Assembly (NCBI GenBank): GCA_900541415.1
Contig: UQJP01000003.1
Span: 105,859-169,858 of the forward strand
Length of the DNA: 64,000 nt
Direction: 5' to 3'
DNA from: an uncultured Odoribacter sp.
Lineage (GTDB): Bacteria; Bacteroidota; Bacteroidia; Bacteroidales; Marinifilaceae
The translations under genes and the position numbers were made by a program. Each line of letters opens with the position of its first letter. Position 1 is the stretch's first letter. The notes below the pieces were generated by a model, which saw only the letters and a list, made by a program, of their open reading frames with translations, searched no databases and was not told the origin of the DNA. This document shows, one piece after another, positions 44,896 to 54,218 of this stretch.

Positions 44896-46383
44896 ATGAA
44901 GAAAAGTCTATTATATCTACTCATCCTGTTTCCATTATGCGGATTCTTCGCTTCTTGCGACGACGACAATGAGATCGGGGATGATTACGCAGAAACTTCG
45001 GGCGATTACTGGGACGGAATTTCCGGTACCTACCGGGGGAAAATGAATGTGAGTGTAGATGGCGTGAGTATCGACACGATCATTCAGCAGGCAGAAATAA
45101 CATCGGACGACAGAAACCGGATGACTCTGGCAATCAATTCGATCGTTGTGGATGAAAATATACAATTCAGGAACATCAGTTTCAAAAATGTATACCTCAA
45201 CCAGGTGAACAATACCATCACCTTTCATGCAACCACGGTGCAAAACTTGGGAAACATCGCCAATGTTTCCCTCCAATTGCAGGGAACGATCAACGGCGCA
45301 GATATTGACCTGACCGTGTATGCACACAGCGTTACGATGCGTTCGGTAAGCATGAATTTAAAGGGAAGTAAACTGGAAAAACCGTTGAATACAGAGGCTC
45401 AGATCTTAAAAATGACCTTAGATCATCCGTTGATCACCAGCCAACCTACATTCGGGTATTCTTCCTCGTACAATATTATTTATGTATACGTTGCCGACAC
45501 TTTACACCTAACCGATTCTACCGAAATTTTCATTCGGCCGGAATTCGAGTTGCCTAAAGGTGCCACCATTTCTTACCCCGACAGTTTGATGAACTTCGCA
45601 GGTAAAGAAGTGACCTACACCGTTTGGGCGGAAGATTCAATCCACCGCACCAAATACCGGGTAAGCCTTATTCAGTCCATGTTAAGGAAATTCGAATTCA
45701 ATATTTGGAAAAACGTCAATGGCTGGGAAGAACCTCAGGAAGGCTGGGCCACGAACAACGGCCAGATGAAAGCAATCATGGATCAGGGCGGTTACACGGG
45801 AAATTACCCCGTGGTACGTACCAAAGGTAAGAATGTGGGTGAATGGGCGGCACAGATGGAAACGGTGATGACCGGAGAAGGTGCGAACCAGCAAATATTC
45901 GCAGGTGCTTTCTTCCAGGGTAGTTTCGACCTGAGCATGCAAGCTCCTCTCTACGGTCCGGAATACGGGACATTATTCTCCGGCCGACCGACAACCGTGA
46001 AAGGATACTATAAGTACACTCCTTCCGGAGATGTATATGTAGGAAATTCCCTTTTCCAGGATACAATGAAATTTAACGATACCTGCCGCATTCAGGCTAT
46101 CCTTTATGAAGTGGTGAATCCCGACGACCAGTTGGATAGCCTGAACTACATAAACGATCCTAAGGTGGTGGCCGTGGCAGAAATGGGACGGCAGGCAGGA
46201 GTATATCAGCCGGAATTTACAGATTTCTCCCTCCAGTTCGAATTCCTGAAGAGTTATAATGTGAACCGGAGATATAAACTGGCCGTTATTTGCAGCTCGA
46301 GCCGGGATGCCGACAAGAAGAGGGGTGCCCCGGGCAGTAAACTGACCGTCGGAGGAATAGAAGTGATGTATTCAAACCGGTAA
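44896..46383 (+). CDS. Lipoprotein with calycin-like N-domain and PCMD (putative carbohydrate metabolism) C-domain
   Basis: 495 residues; lipobox FASC with C21, then DDDNEIGDD, the acidic surface signal. Residues 40-145 look like the calycin-like beta barrel of Bacteroidota lipoproteins (ISGTYRGKMNVSVDG, LQLQGTINGADIDLTVYAH). A short Ig-like linker follows (about 180-258). The PCMD domain is at about 265-493: FNIWKNVNGWEEPQEGWATN, GEWAAQMETV, IFAGAFFQGSF, FSGRPTTVKGYYKYTPSGD and YKLAVICSSSRDAD. PCMD is found in glycan-utilisation loci and is presumed to bind carbohydrate. 16 bp after the M60-like gene. Confidence 0.8.
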   Translation: MKKSLLYLLILFPLCGFFASCDDDNEIGDDYAETSGDYWDGISGTYRGKMNVSVDGVSIDTIIQQAEITSDDRNRMTLAINSIVVDENIQFRNISFKNVYLNQVNNTITFHATTVQNLGNIANVSLQLQGTINGADIDLTVYAHSVTMRSVSMNLKGSKLEKPLNTEAQILKMTLDHPLITSQPTFGYSSSYNIIYVYVADTLHLTDSTEIFIRPEFELPKGATISYPDSLMNFAGKEVTYTVWAEDSIHRTKYRVSLIQSMLRKFEFNIWKNVNGWEEPQEGWATNNGQMKAIMDQGGYTGNYPVVRTKGKNVGEWAAQMETVMTGEGANQQIFAGAFFQGSFDLSMQAPLYGPEYGTLFSGRPTTVKGYYKYTPSGDVYVGNSLFQDTMKFNDTCRIQAILYEVVNPDDQLDSLNYINDPKVVAVAEMGRQAGVYQPEFTDFSLQFEFLKSYNVNRRYKLAVICSSSRDADKKRGAPGSKLTVGGIEVMYSNR

Positions 46384-46417
46384 GTCCGGAAATTGTTAAA
46401 TACAAAAAACTTATTAT

Positions 46418-48781
46418 ATGAAACTCACAACATATATTGCGATATTTTTCGCTTTGATTATTACCGGACTGACGGGCTGCGACGATGAATTTTCGCCGAA
46501 CATACCTCAGGGCCGTATTGAACAAATTTCCTTTGCCAAAGACACCTTCGTTTTCAGCGAAGCCGCAGGCAAAGTGGAAGTGCCTATTCAGGCAACCAAA
46601 TACCTGAATTATGCTGCCAATATTCAATTAAAAATCACGAATGAAACAGCTATTGAAAAAGAACACTTTTTCGTAGACGAGCAAGAAGTGAAAATGTTAT
46701 TGGGAGAAGCAGAAGTGGGAGTTGAAGTCCGGATTATCGATGATACGATCATCAATCCGAACCGTACGTTCCGAATGACCATAGAAAGCATTACCGGAGG
46801 AGGCATCGCTGCCTCCACCCGGCAATCCTGCGTGGTTGTCATCCGTAATGACGATTATATCCCGGAAGCAGCAGTAGTATTCGACAACGAAACTGCTACT
46901 GTAAGGGAAGACGGAGTAACTCTTTCCGTTCCGTTCCACCTGACCAAAGAAGTGCCGGGCGACGTAACGGTGACCTTCGCACAAGGCACTGACGATCGCC
47001 AAACCGCAATGGAAGGAACTCATTTTGTATTTTCGAATAATGTAAAACAAGTCACCTTGCCGGAAGGAACTTTAAAAGGTGAAGTCACTCTGGACATCAT
47101 CAACAATGAAACGGCAGACGGCAACGTTTATTTTGATTTGGCTATCCGCGAAGTAGCAGGGGCGTTGGTTGGTCTGGACAGTATTTGTAAAGTGACCATC
47201 GAAGACGACGACCTCGACCGTTCGGTAAGGTTCGGACGTCCGGAGGGCGATGGCCTGTGGCACGAAGAAGCCGGAGAAATTGAGATTCCTTTGATTTTTG
47301 AAAACGGAGCGTCGACAGAAAGAATGATTTCAGGAAGAGTTGTAGTAGATTCTATCTATGGTTGTACGAATGACGACTTCACGATTGTTGAGCCTTCATT
47401 TACGACAGCCGGAAATGAGACTCTGAAATTAAAGATTAAACTGAAAGACAACGAAGATTTTGGAGAATGGAGATTCCGTCTGGCATTCCGTGACCTGAAA
47501 AACGTTCGGGCAGCAGAGAAAGACTATGTAGTTGAAGTTAAAGACGACGAACGTATTTTGGGATTCAGCCAGCCGACCTATGAGGTAAATGAAGGTGAAG
47601 CATTGACCGTGACTGTCGCTTTAAAAGGCGGTAACGCCTTAGAGCGTACTCCGATTTTGGTGGAAGTTGTACCCGATGGAACAACGGCGGAAGCAACACA
47701 GTATCGGTTGCCACAAACCTTTAACCCGATTTACGTAAACAATGCAACCACAACCTTTAGCCTTAACACCTACCAGCATGCCAGCAAAGAAGACCGGGTG
47801 GTAAAACTCCGGGTATCGACTACGGTAGGCGCTAACACTCCGGGTAAGATTCTGACCGACGAATCGACGGAATGTCTGGTTACGATCAAGAATACTGACC
47901 GTTCCATCGGTTTCGGAAGCAGCGAAATGAGAGCTTCCTGGATAGGAAAAATTCAGGTGCCGATTGTCTTAGCAGATGTTGACGAAGATGTGGTTGTTTA
48001 TGTAAAAGCAAAAGCAGAAACGATCGAAGGAGCCACTTTGACCATCAATGGTAACGATCCTTCCCAAACAGCTTTTGTTACAATCGAGGCTAACACGCTG
48101 ACTAAATATCTGGAATTAGATGTGAAAAACCTGAAAAATGCAGATCAGGAAATAACCCTTGAAATCACAGATATACGCGGTTCGGGCTCTGCGTCTATGG
48201 CAGACCTCAACGAAAACACGAAGACTATAACAATCGGCGTAGACATGCTGAAAACGTTGAAAGCAAAATTGGAAGGAGCATACACTTTCAGCAGTTTCCG
48301 TCAGGACCAGAATATGGTTACTTACAACGATTGGAATTTAAGTCTAACCAGTGAAGCCGATGGCCAGATTGTCGCGACTTTAGACAAATATCCTTACAAG
48401 GACGCATCGCGCGAACAGGGTTATTTGCCTTTAGATTATGACTTTACCGATAACACGTTCCACATGCGTTTGGGGGTTGAATCCGGCAATGGCGCAGGTG
48501 CAAACGAACCCAATGTCAGAATTACCTGGCTTTCCAGAAACACAGGAAACTCAGGAACTTACGGCAACACGATTCCGGTGATCCTGGACTTCGACCTAAA
48601 CAAGGGGACGTTAATGTGGAACACAAACGGAGAACTCACCGACGGTAAGATGTACCCCACCGACTGGACAACCGCTACCGCAGGTTTAAGGCTGGGTGTC
48701 TGCTATTACACCAACGGCGGTGATCCTCTTAGTGCAACAGCCAATACGAACTTGAGGTGTTTCAAATTGACTAAAAACTAA
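46418..48781 (+). CDS. Surface lipoprotein with Calx-beta repeats
   Basis: 787 residues; lipobox LTGC with C21, then DDEFSPN. It contains about five Calx-beta-like repeats ending in acidic signatures: VVIRNDDYIPEA, CKVTIEDDDLDRS, VEVKDDERILGFSQPTYEVN and CLVTIKNTDRSIGFGSSEMR. The Asp pairs suggest calcium binding. The last 165 residues (from about 620; KLEGAYTFSSFRQDQNM, then VRITWLSRN and LRLGVCYYTNG) are a different beta domain I cannot name. Calx-beta stalks often present adhesive tips on the cell surface, which fits the neighbours. Confidence 0.78.
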   Translation: MKLTTYIAIFFALIITGLTGCDDEFSPNIPQGRIEQISFAKDTFVFSEAAGKVEVPIQATKYLNYAANIQLKITNETAIEKEHFFVDEQEVKMLLGEAEVGVEVRIIDDTIINPNRTFRMTIESITGGGIAASTRQSCVVVIRNDDYIPEAAVVFDNETATVREDGVTLSVPFHLTKEVPGDVTVTFAQGTDDRQTAMEGTHFVFSNNVKQVTLPEGTLKGEVTLDIINNETADGNVYFDLAIREVAGALVGLDSICKVTIEDDDLDRSVRFGRPEGDGLWHEEAGEIEIPLIFENGASTERMISGRVVVDSIYGCTNDDFTIVEPSFTTAGNETLKLKIKLKDNEDFGEWRFRLAFRDLKNVRAAEKDYVVEVKDDERILGFSQPTYEVNEGEALTVTVALKGGNALERTPILVEVVPDGTTAEATQYRLPQTFNPIYVNNATTTFSLNTYQHASKEDRVVKLRVSTTVGANTPGKILTDESTECLVTIKNTDRSIGFGSSEMRASWIGKIQVPIVLADVDEDVVVYVKAKAETIEGATLTINGNDPSQTAFVTIEANTLTKYLELDVKNLKNADQEITLEITDIRGSGSASMADLNENTKTITIGVDMLKTLKAKLEGAYTFSSFRQDQNMVTYNDWNLSLTSEADGQIVATLDKYPYKDASREQGYLPLDYDFTDNTFHMRLGVESGNGAGANEPNVRITWLSRNTGNSGTYGNTIPVILDFDLNKGTLMWNTNGELTDGKMYPTDWTTATAGLRLGVCYYTNGGDPLSATANTNLRCFKLTKN

Positions 48782-48787
48782 TTGTAA

Positions 48788-50701
48788 ATGAACTCTACTA
48801 TGAAGATATTGAAATTTTTGTTCATGGCGTACATCTTATTGGGGTTATGTGCCTGTGACGACGACGAAATGACTGTTACTCCCACCGTTTCCTTCAAGGA
48901 AACGGCGGTAACGGTGGCAGAAAATGCTGAAACGCTGAAAGTGCCCCTTGAACTGAGCGCAGCAACCACGGGAACGACTGTTATCTATGTAGCGATGAAG
49001 GAAGGTTCTGAGCAAGGAGGACGGGAAGGTTCTCTGTTCTGTAACATTCCGGCCTATGTGGTATTGGAAAAAGGAGCTGTCAGAGGTAATGTCGAATTGA
49101 CGATCATAGACAACGACTATCCGAACCCGGATTATTCTTTCGACCTAGAGATTACTAAAGTTGAAGGTGGAGCTGTTATCGACAGTAAAAACAGCACTTG
49201 CAAAGTGACGATAACAGACGACGACAGCAAGCAAAGCGTAACCATCGGATTTAATGAAACTTCTTTTGAAGCCAATGAAAATGCCGGATATACAGAAATC
49301 CCGGTTTTAGTAAAAGGATTATTGTCCGATTACCTGACCTTTACCGTAGAAGCCACTGACGGAACAGCTGTCAGCACAGGAGATAATTGGGATTATCAAT
49401 TATCTACCCCTACCGTAAAAATCAACGAAGAAGAAAGTTGGGGAGTAGTGAACATCATCCTGAACGATTCCAAAGCAACGAAAGAAGATCGTTCTTTCAA
49501 ATTAAAAATCACGGGCATACAGGGAGTAAGCGAGAGCGATACAACCGTAGGCATCCGGGAAAATGCACGGGAATGTGAAGTGACTATCCGCAAAGTAGTT
49601 CGCGAAGCAATGTTTGCCGACAGCCTGATCGTAGTGAGCGAAACGATGAAACCGTTCGAATTCTCCGTGGCCTTAACTGCTCCGGTTGACCAGGATGTGA
49701 CGATCACCTTCCAGCCCAAAGAGGGAGCTACGGCTATCGAAAATACACATTACACCATTGCCAGCAAACAACTGACGATCAGAGCCGGAGAAACCACTGC
49801 CAGCACCACGATTTCGATCATAGACGACAAGTTGGGTAATCACGATCGTTTCTGTGAATTTGAAATCACAGATGTAACCGGAAATGTAGACGTTGTACAA
49901 GGTACGAAGTCCCGCCTGGTGATTGAAAACGACGATTCATCCGTAGGATTCGGAGAAACCCGAATTGCCGGAGAAAAAGGCCAAACCGTACGGATTCCGA
50001 TCAGGTTAAACGGTTTGCATGACAAACGAATTGTTATCGACCTGGAAGCTTCCATGACCGGAGTTTCCAATCCGATCGAATATTTCTTGTTATTAGGTAA
50101 GAAACTGGAAATTGCAAACGGCGACTCTGTGGTATATGCAGAAGTTCAGTTGATGCGCCCGAATGTAACCGAATATCAGGTGAATGTGAAAATTACCGCC
50201 GTCACAACGGAAGGTTTGGGTGTGGAAGCACCTCTGGAAGCAGATGCAGCAAACTGCATCATCCGGGTGTTACCGCTCATGACCGCTTCTGCATCCAGCG
50301 AAGCTTCAGTTTCCGGCAATGAAGGAGGAGCAGAATTCCTGATCGACGGTAATATCGATACTTACTGGCATAGCAAGTGGGCGAGTCCTGCCGCAGAGTT
50401 ACCACACTGGGCTCAAGTAGACATGGGTGTGGAATACGATGTAAACGCGGTGGAAATGTGGCGTAGAGGAAGTACCAATAATGATATTAAGACCTGTATT
50501 TTACAGCTTAGTACCGATGGATTGCAATGGGACGATATTGAAACTTATTCGTTCTCCGAGGCCGCCGACAAATACAGGATCACCACATTCGATGTTCCGC
50601 GCCGGGCCCGCTATGTGAGATATTACATCACAGAAAGTAACCGTCCGCCATTTGCAGGAATTGCTGAAATAAAAATCGACAAAACACCAATTTTTGAATA
50701 A
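48788..50701 (+). CDS. Surface lipoprotein with Calx-beta repeats and C-terminal discoidin (F5/8 type C) domain
   Basis: 637 residues; lipobox LGLCAC (C21 or C23), then DDDEMTV. Four Calx-beta-like repeats are marked by LTIIDNDYPNPDYSFDLEI, CKVTITDDDSKQS, TISIIDDKLGNHDRFCEFEI and LVIENDDSSVGFG. Residues about 495-637 are a discoidin domain (FLIDGNIDTYWHSKWA, LPHWAQVDMGVEYDVNAVEM, RARYVRYYITESNR), a galactose-binding-type fold used to attach to glycans or surfaces. Paralogous in its stalk to the preceding gene. A strong terminator follows 26 bp after its stop, ending the main transcript. Confidence 0.82.
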   Translation: MNSTMKILKFLFMAYILLGLCACDDDEMTVTPTVSFKETAVTVAENAETLKVPLELSAATTGTTVIYVAMKEGSEQGGREGSLFCNIPAYVVLEKGAVRGNVELTIIDNDYPNPDYSFDLEITKVEGGAVIDSKNSTCKVTITDDDSKQSVTIGFNETSFEANENAGYTEIPVLVKGLLSDYLTFTVEATDGTAVSTGDNWDYQLSTPTVKINEEESWGVVNIILNDSKATKEDRSFKLKITGIQGVSESDTTVGIRENARECEVTIRKVVREAMFADSLIVVSETMKPFEFSVALTAPVDQDVTITFQPKEGATAIENTHYTIASKQLTIRAGETTASTTISIIDDKLGNHDRFCEFEITDVTGNVDVVQGTKSRLVIENDDSSVGFGETRIAGEKGQTVRIPIRLNGLHDKRIVIDLEASMTGVSNPIEYFLLLGKKLEIANGDSVVYAEVQLMRPNVTEYQVNVKITAVTTEGLGVEAPLEADAANCIIRVLPLMTASASSEASVSGNEGGAEFLIDGNIDTYWHSKWASPAAELPHWAQVDMGVEYDVNAVEMWRRGSTNNDIKTCILQLSTDGLQWDDIETYSFSEAADKYRITTFDVPRRARYVRYYITESNRPPFAGIAEIKIDKTPIFE

Positions 50702-50727
50702 AAACCCTTATTTTTAAACTTCAATCC

Positions 50728-50769
50728 AAAGCCCTCATTTACGGAATACCTCTGAAAATGAGGGCTTTT
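50728..50769 (+). terminator. Strong internal terminator before the M60 peptidase gene
   Basis: AAAGCCCTCATTT (50728-50740) and AAATGAGGGCTTT (50756-50768) are a perfect 13-bp inverted repeat with a 15-nt loop and a short T-tail. The in-frame ATG at 50758 of the next gene lies inside the right arm, so it is not used. Confidence 0.8.
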
Positions 50770-50799
50770 ATCCTACAAACTAAACTAAATTCAAAACCG

Positions 50800-53550
50800 A
50801 TGAAAGCATGGATTTTATTAAATTGCTGGTTGCTACTGACCTTGTTTTCTTGTTCAGATAAAGACGTTGAATCCATAACAGTATTGGAAATTAAAAAAGA
50901 TACCGTCATATTCTCGAATAGTGCAGCAGCTTCCCAAAACCTCGAAGTGATTGCTTCCGACGAATGGAACGCGACAGTGGCAGAGGATTGCAACTGGTGT
51001 CGGAGCACGGTTAATTCCGGCCTGACCAATTACCTGAAAATAGACGTAGACGCCAATTTAGCCTTAGAGGAGCGCTGGACTACGATTACCGTAACCTCTA
51101 AAGAAGTTCGGAAAGATATAAAAATTTGCCAGTTCGGCGCAGCTCCCGCCATTTTGGTGCAGCCTGCCGCTTTCGGAAATGTAGCATTCGAGCCTTCGGA
51201 ATTGAAACTGACCATTACCGCCAATGTAAAATTGGATATTTCCCTGCCCGATACAATCACCTGGCTTTCCAAAACAGCAGAAACAACAATCGGGGATACG
51301 ACATTCGTTGTGCTGAAAACCAGCCTCAACCCTTCCCTCACGAAAAGAGAGACTAAATTAACGATTAAACAGAAAGACGGAGAATTGACCAAATGGGTTT
51401 CCGTTACCCAAAACGGCCGGACCGACGGCTACGAAGTGACGAATCCGGACGGCATTGAAGGCGACTCTATCCTTCCTGTCAGCAGCGGTTGGGCTTCCAG
51501 TTTCCAGCCGGGAGGAGAGATCGGGAAATCGTTCGACGGGAATATGAACACCCTTTACCACTCCAATTGGAGTAATTCTGGGGCAAACTATTTCCCTATT
51601 ACGCTGGAATATAATTTTGAAAACATCGACCGCATGGATTATCTGGTTTATTACCCACGGACGAGCGGGGCAAACGGACGATTCAAAGAAGTGGAAATAT
51701 GGGTTAAAACACAGGAAAACCCGACTTATACTAAATTCAGTACATTCAATTTTCAAGGAAGCGATCTGGCTTCCCGGGTTGATTTCCCACAAGGTTTAGT
51801 GCATCCCACCGGAATACGCTTCGTTGTCAATTCAGGCGCAGGTGACGGACAAGGCTTTGCCAGTTGTGCTGAAATGAGGTTTTTCCTGAAAAAAGCAACG
51901 GCATCCGCGATTTTTTCCGACAGGACTTATTCGGAATTAAATCCGGATGTAACCTACGAACAAATTATGGCGATGGACAATGAATTCCTGAAAAACATTG
52001 CCAAAGCGTTGTATTTAGGAACCTACCCCACGGCACAAAGGGTACGTACCTACGAAGCCTACCGCGATCCGGAAGCCATTGCCTCCGAATATAAGATCAA
52101 TATCTACAACAAGCTGGATAACCCCACAGGTATGTTTGTGAAAGCCGGGGAGGAACTGGTGGTATGTGTAGGAGAGATTCCGTCGGGAGAACGCATCGGG
52201 CTGACCATCATGGATTGGTCGCAGGGTTATTCCGGTACGAACTATACGTTACAGCCGGGAATCAATAAGATCACCACCACTTCGAAAGGATTGTTATATG
52301 TGATCTATAACACCGAAAACTATGAAACGGTAGCCCCGGTAAAAGTGCACATTGCCACCGGAACATTCAATGGCGAATTTGATAGCCGCAAACACACCGA
52401 CGCAGACTGGCAAAACCTGTTAAAATCTGCTTCCGCTTCCGGCTATCTGGACATCAGGGGAGAATATGCCCAGTTAAATTTCCCGGTATCTTATTACAAA
52501 AGCAATGTCAGCAGTCCTACCGAACTACTGAAAGCTTACGATAAAATGGTATGGCTGGAACACGATCTGATGGGATTGCACAAATATAACCACACGGTTA
52601 AAAACCGTATGTTTTTCCATGCGATCACCGACGACGGCTCTTATATGTATGCCACGAGTTACCGCACAGCTTACCACGTAGGCACTTTAGGGGATATTCT
52701 GAATGTAAACAAATTCAAGACTTCCGGCATTTGGGGCCCTGCCCATGAAGTGGGACATATGCACCAAACCCGTCCGGGCTTGAAATGGGTGGGAACGACC
52801 GAAGTAACCAACAATATCCATTCTCTGCATGTACAGACCACCTTCGGTAACCGGAGCCGTTTGATAACCGAAAATATGGGCGACGGGACTACCCGGTTTG
52901 AAAAAGGTTTTGCTTCCCTTATTGCAGGAAAAATCGCACACGGGAACGAAGGGGATGTTTTCTGTAAATTGATCCCGTTCTATCAGTTATATCTGTATAG
53001 CACCAAAATCAATACGCAATACGAGGATTATTATAAAGACCTCCATGAACAAATCCGTCAGCAGGCCGATCCAACGGATGCCAACACGAAAAACGGTATT
53101 TGCCAGCTTAACTTTGTGAAAATGACCTGCGACCTGCTACAACTGGATTTGACCGATTATTTCCGGGCATGGGGATTTTTACGGGAAATCGACGAACAAA
53201 TTGACGATTACGGAATAGCCCGTTTGTGGATTACGGCCAGCCAGATCGAAGAAGTAGAAAATTACATCGCTTCGAAGAATTATCCCCAGGCTCCTGCCGG
53301 GCTGATCTACCTGAACGATGACAACATTGCCTGCTTCACGAACGGAGGAGCTATGACAGAAGGCTCTGCCACACGGAGCAACAATAAAATCACGGTAGCA
53401 AACTCGTCGAATGTGGTAGCATTCGAAGTTTATCAGAATGAAGCCTTAGTGAAAGTCTTCAACAGCACGACCTTTAACGTGCCCGAAGGCGCAGTGACCA
53501 TAAAAGCGGTAAGCGCAAGCGGAGAACGTAAAGTCGTTCCTGTACAATGA
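50800..53550 (+). CDS. M60-family metallopeptidase lipoprotein with BACON and discoidin domains
   Basis: 916 residues from ATG 50800; the upstream frame to 50758 lies in a terminator. Lipobox LFSC with C18, then SDKDVES. Two BACON-like domains (about 22-112 and 116-207; WNATVAEDCNWC, ITWLSKTAETT), a discoidin domain (about 222-363; SFDGNMNTLYHSNWS), then the M60 core (about 436-800): GTFNGEFDSRKHTDADWQNL, zinc motif HEVGHMHQ with H649, E650 and H653, and third ligand probably E668 in GTTEVTNNIHS. ADPTDANTKNGICQLNF and FRAWGFLREID complete it, then a C-terminal beta domain. Characterised M60-like BACON proteins of Bacteroides cleave O-glycosylated mucins; a similar role is inferred. Confidence 0.9.
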   Translation: MKAWILLNCWLLLTLFSCSDKDVESITVLEIKKDTVIFSNSAAASQNLEVIASDEWNATVAEDCNWCRSTVNSGLTNYLKIDVDANLALEERWTTITVTSKEVRKDIKICQFGAAPAILVQPAAFGNVAFEPSELKLTITANVKLDISLPDTITWLSKTAETTIGDTTFVVLKTSLNPSLTKRETKLTIKQKDGELTKWVSVTQNGRTDGYEVTNPDGIEGDSILPVSSGWASSFQPGGEIGKSFDGNMNTLYHSNWSNSGANYFPITLEYNFENIDRMDYLVYYPRTSGANGRFKEVEIWVKTQENPTYTKFSTFNFQGSDLASRVDFPQGLVHPTGIRFVVNSGAGDGQGFASCAEMRFFLKKATASAIFSDRTYSELNPDVTYEQIMAMDNEFLKNIAKALYLGTYPTAQRVRTYEAYRDPEAIASEYKINIYNKLDNPTGMFVKAGEELVVCVGEIPSGERIGLTIMDWSQGYSGTNYTLQPGINKITTTSKGLLYVIYNTENYETVAPVKVHIATGTFNGEFDSRKHTDADWQNLLKSASASGYLDIRGEYAQLNFPVSYYKSNVSSPTELLKAYDKMVWLEHDLMGLHKYNHTVKNRMFFHAITDDGSYMYATSYRTAYHVGTLGDILNVNKFKTSGIWGPAHEVGHMHQTRPGLKWVGTTEVTNNIHSLHVQTTFGNRSRLITENMGDGTTRFEKGFASLIAGKIAHGNEGDVFCKLIPFYQLYLYSTKINTQYEDYYKDLHEQIRQQADPTDANTKNGICQLNFVKMTCDLLQLDLTDYFRAWGFLREIDEQIDDYGIARLWITASQIEEVENYIASKNYPQAPAGLIYLNDDNIACFTNGGAMTEGSATRSNNKITVANSSNVVAFEVYQNEALVKVFNSTTFNVPEGAVTIKAVSASGERKVVPVQ

Positions 53551-53580
53551 AATCAATCCGGGCAAGACTGATTTAAAACC

Positions 53581-53617
53581 GAGAGGGAAAGCCACAATGG
53601 CTTTCCCTCTCCTCCTT
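53581..53617. terminator. Bidirectional terminator between the M60 gene and dps
   Basis: GAGAGGGAAAGCCA (53581-53594) and TGGCTTTCCCTCTC (53598-53611) form a perfect 14-bp stem with a 3-nt loop, followed by CTCCTTTTA. It serves the M60 transcript and perhaps dps from the other side. Confidence 0.85.
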
Positions 53618-53632
53618 TTATGAATTTCATAT

Positions 53633-54118
53633 TTATTTTTCAAGATATGCCCGGATCATCCAAGCTGTCTTTTCTTTCCTTTCAATCATGTCTTCCAGGA
53701 AATTCAATGTTCCGGCATCTTCGCTTTTCTCACTATCGAGAGTATCGATGTCTTTACGGATTTCACGGATCAGGGTGTCATTATCAGCACTCAAGTTCGC
53801 CAGCATCTGCTTTGCTTCGGGCAACGGTTCTGAATCGCAATGCTCTTTAATCCGGTTGTGTTCCAGGTATCCCTGCAACGAACCGATAGGACGTTCATCC
53901 AAGGCCCGGATACGTTCGGCGATTTCATCAATATCCTCGATCAGTCCCCGGTAAAGTTCTTCCATAAAAGTGTGGTAAGAATGGAAACTTACCCCTTTTA
54001 CGTTCCAGTGGTAATTCCATGTCTTTGTCAATAATACAAAATGATCGGCCAACAAATTTGTCAATACATTATAACTGGCTTTAATCATTTTCTGTTCCAA
54101 ACCAATATTTACTGCCAT
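53633..54118 (-). CDS. dps: Dps-family ferritin-like DNA-protection protein
   Basis: Iron-storing dodecamer that shields DNA under starvation and peroxide stress. 161 aa from ATG 54118 (MAVNIGLEQKMIKASYNVL); a longer frame to 54181 adds 21 residues not seen in the family. Ferroxidase residues: H37 in WNYHWNVKG, H49 in SYHTFMEELY, and D64 and E68 in DIDEIAERIRAL. The four-helix pattern continues with DTLIREIRKDIDTL and ERKEKTAWMIRAYLE. It has its own transcript; the promoter is not clear (TATTTTCG upstream is one base off the usual pattern). Confidence 0.92.
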   Translation of the reverse strand: MAVNIGLEQKMIKASYNVLTNLLADHFVLLTKTWNYHWNVKGVSFHSYHTFMEELYRGLIEDIDEIAERIRALDERPIGSLQGYLEHNRIKEHCDSEPLPEAKQMLANLSADNDTLIREIRKDIDTLDSEKSEDAGTLNFLEDMIERKEKTAWMIRAYLEK

Positions 54119-54218
54119 AACTAAAATATTTAAATGATTCAACAATCTCACATTGTATGACAGTAAACGAAAATACCACACTTTTGTTACATTTTCAGTA
54201 AGGAAAGGAAAAGGATAT

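Noticed and set aside
50758..50799. 14-residue N-terminal extension of the M60 lipoprotein
   Set aside because: The ATG lies in the right arm of a terminator hairpin, and the extension would put charged residues before a normal lipoprotein signal.
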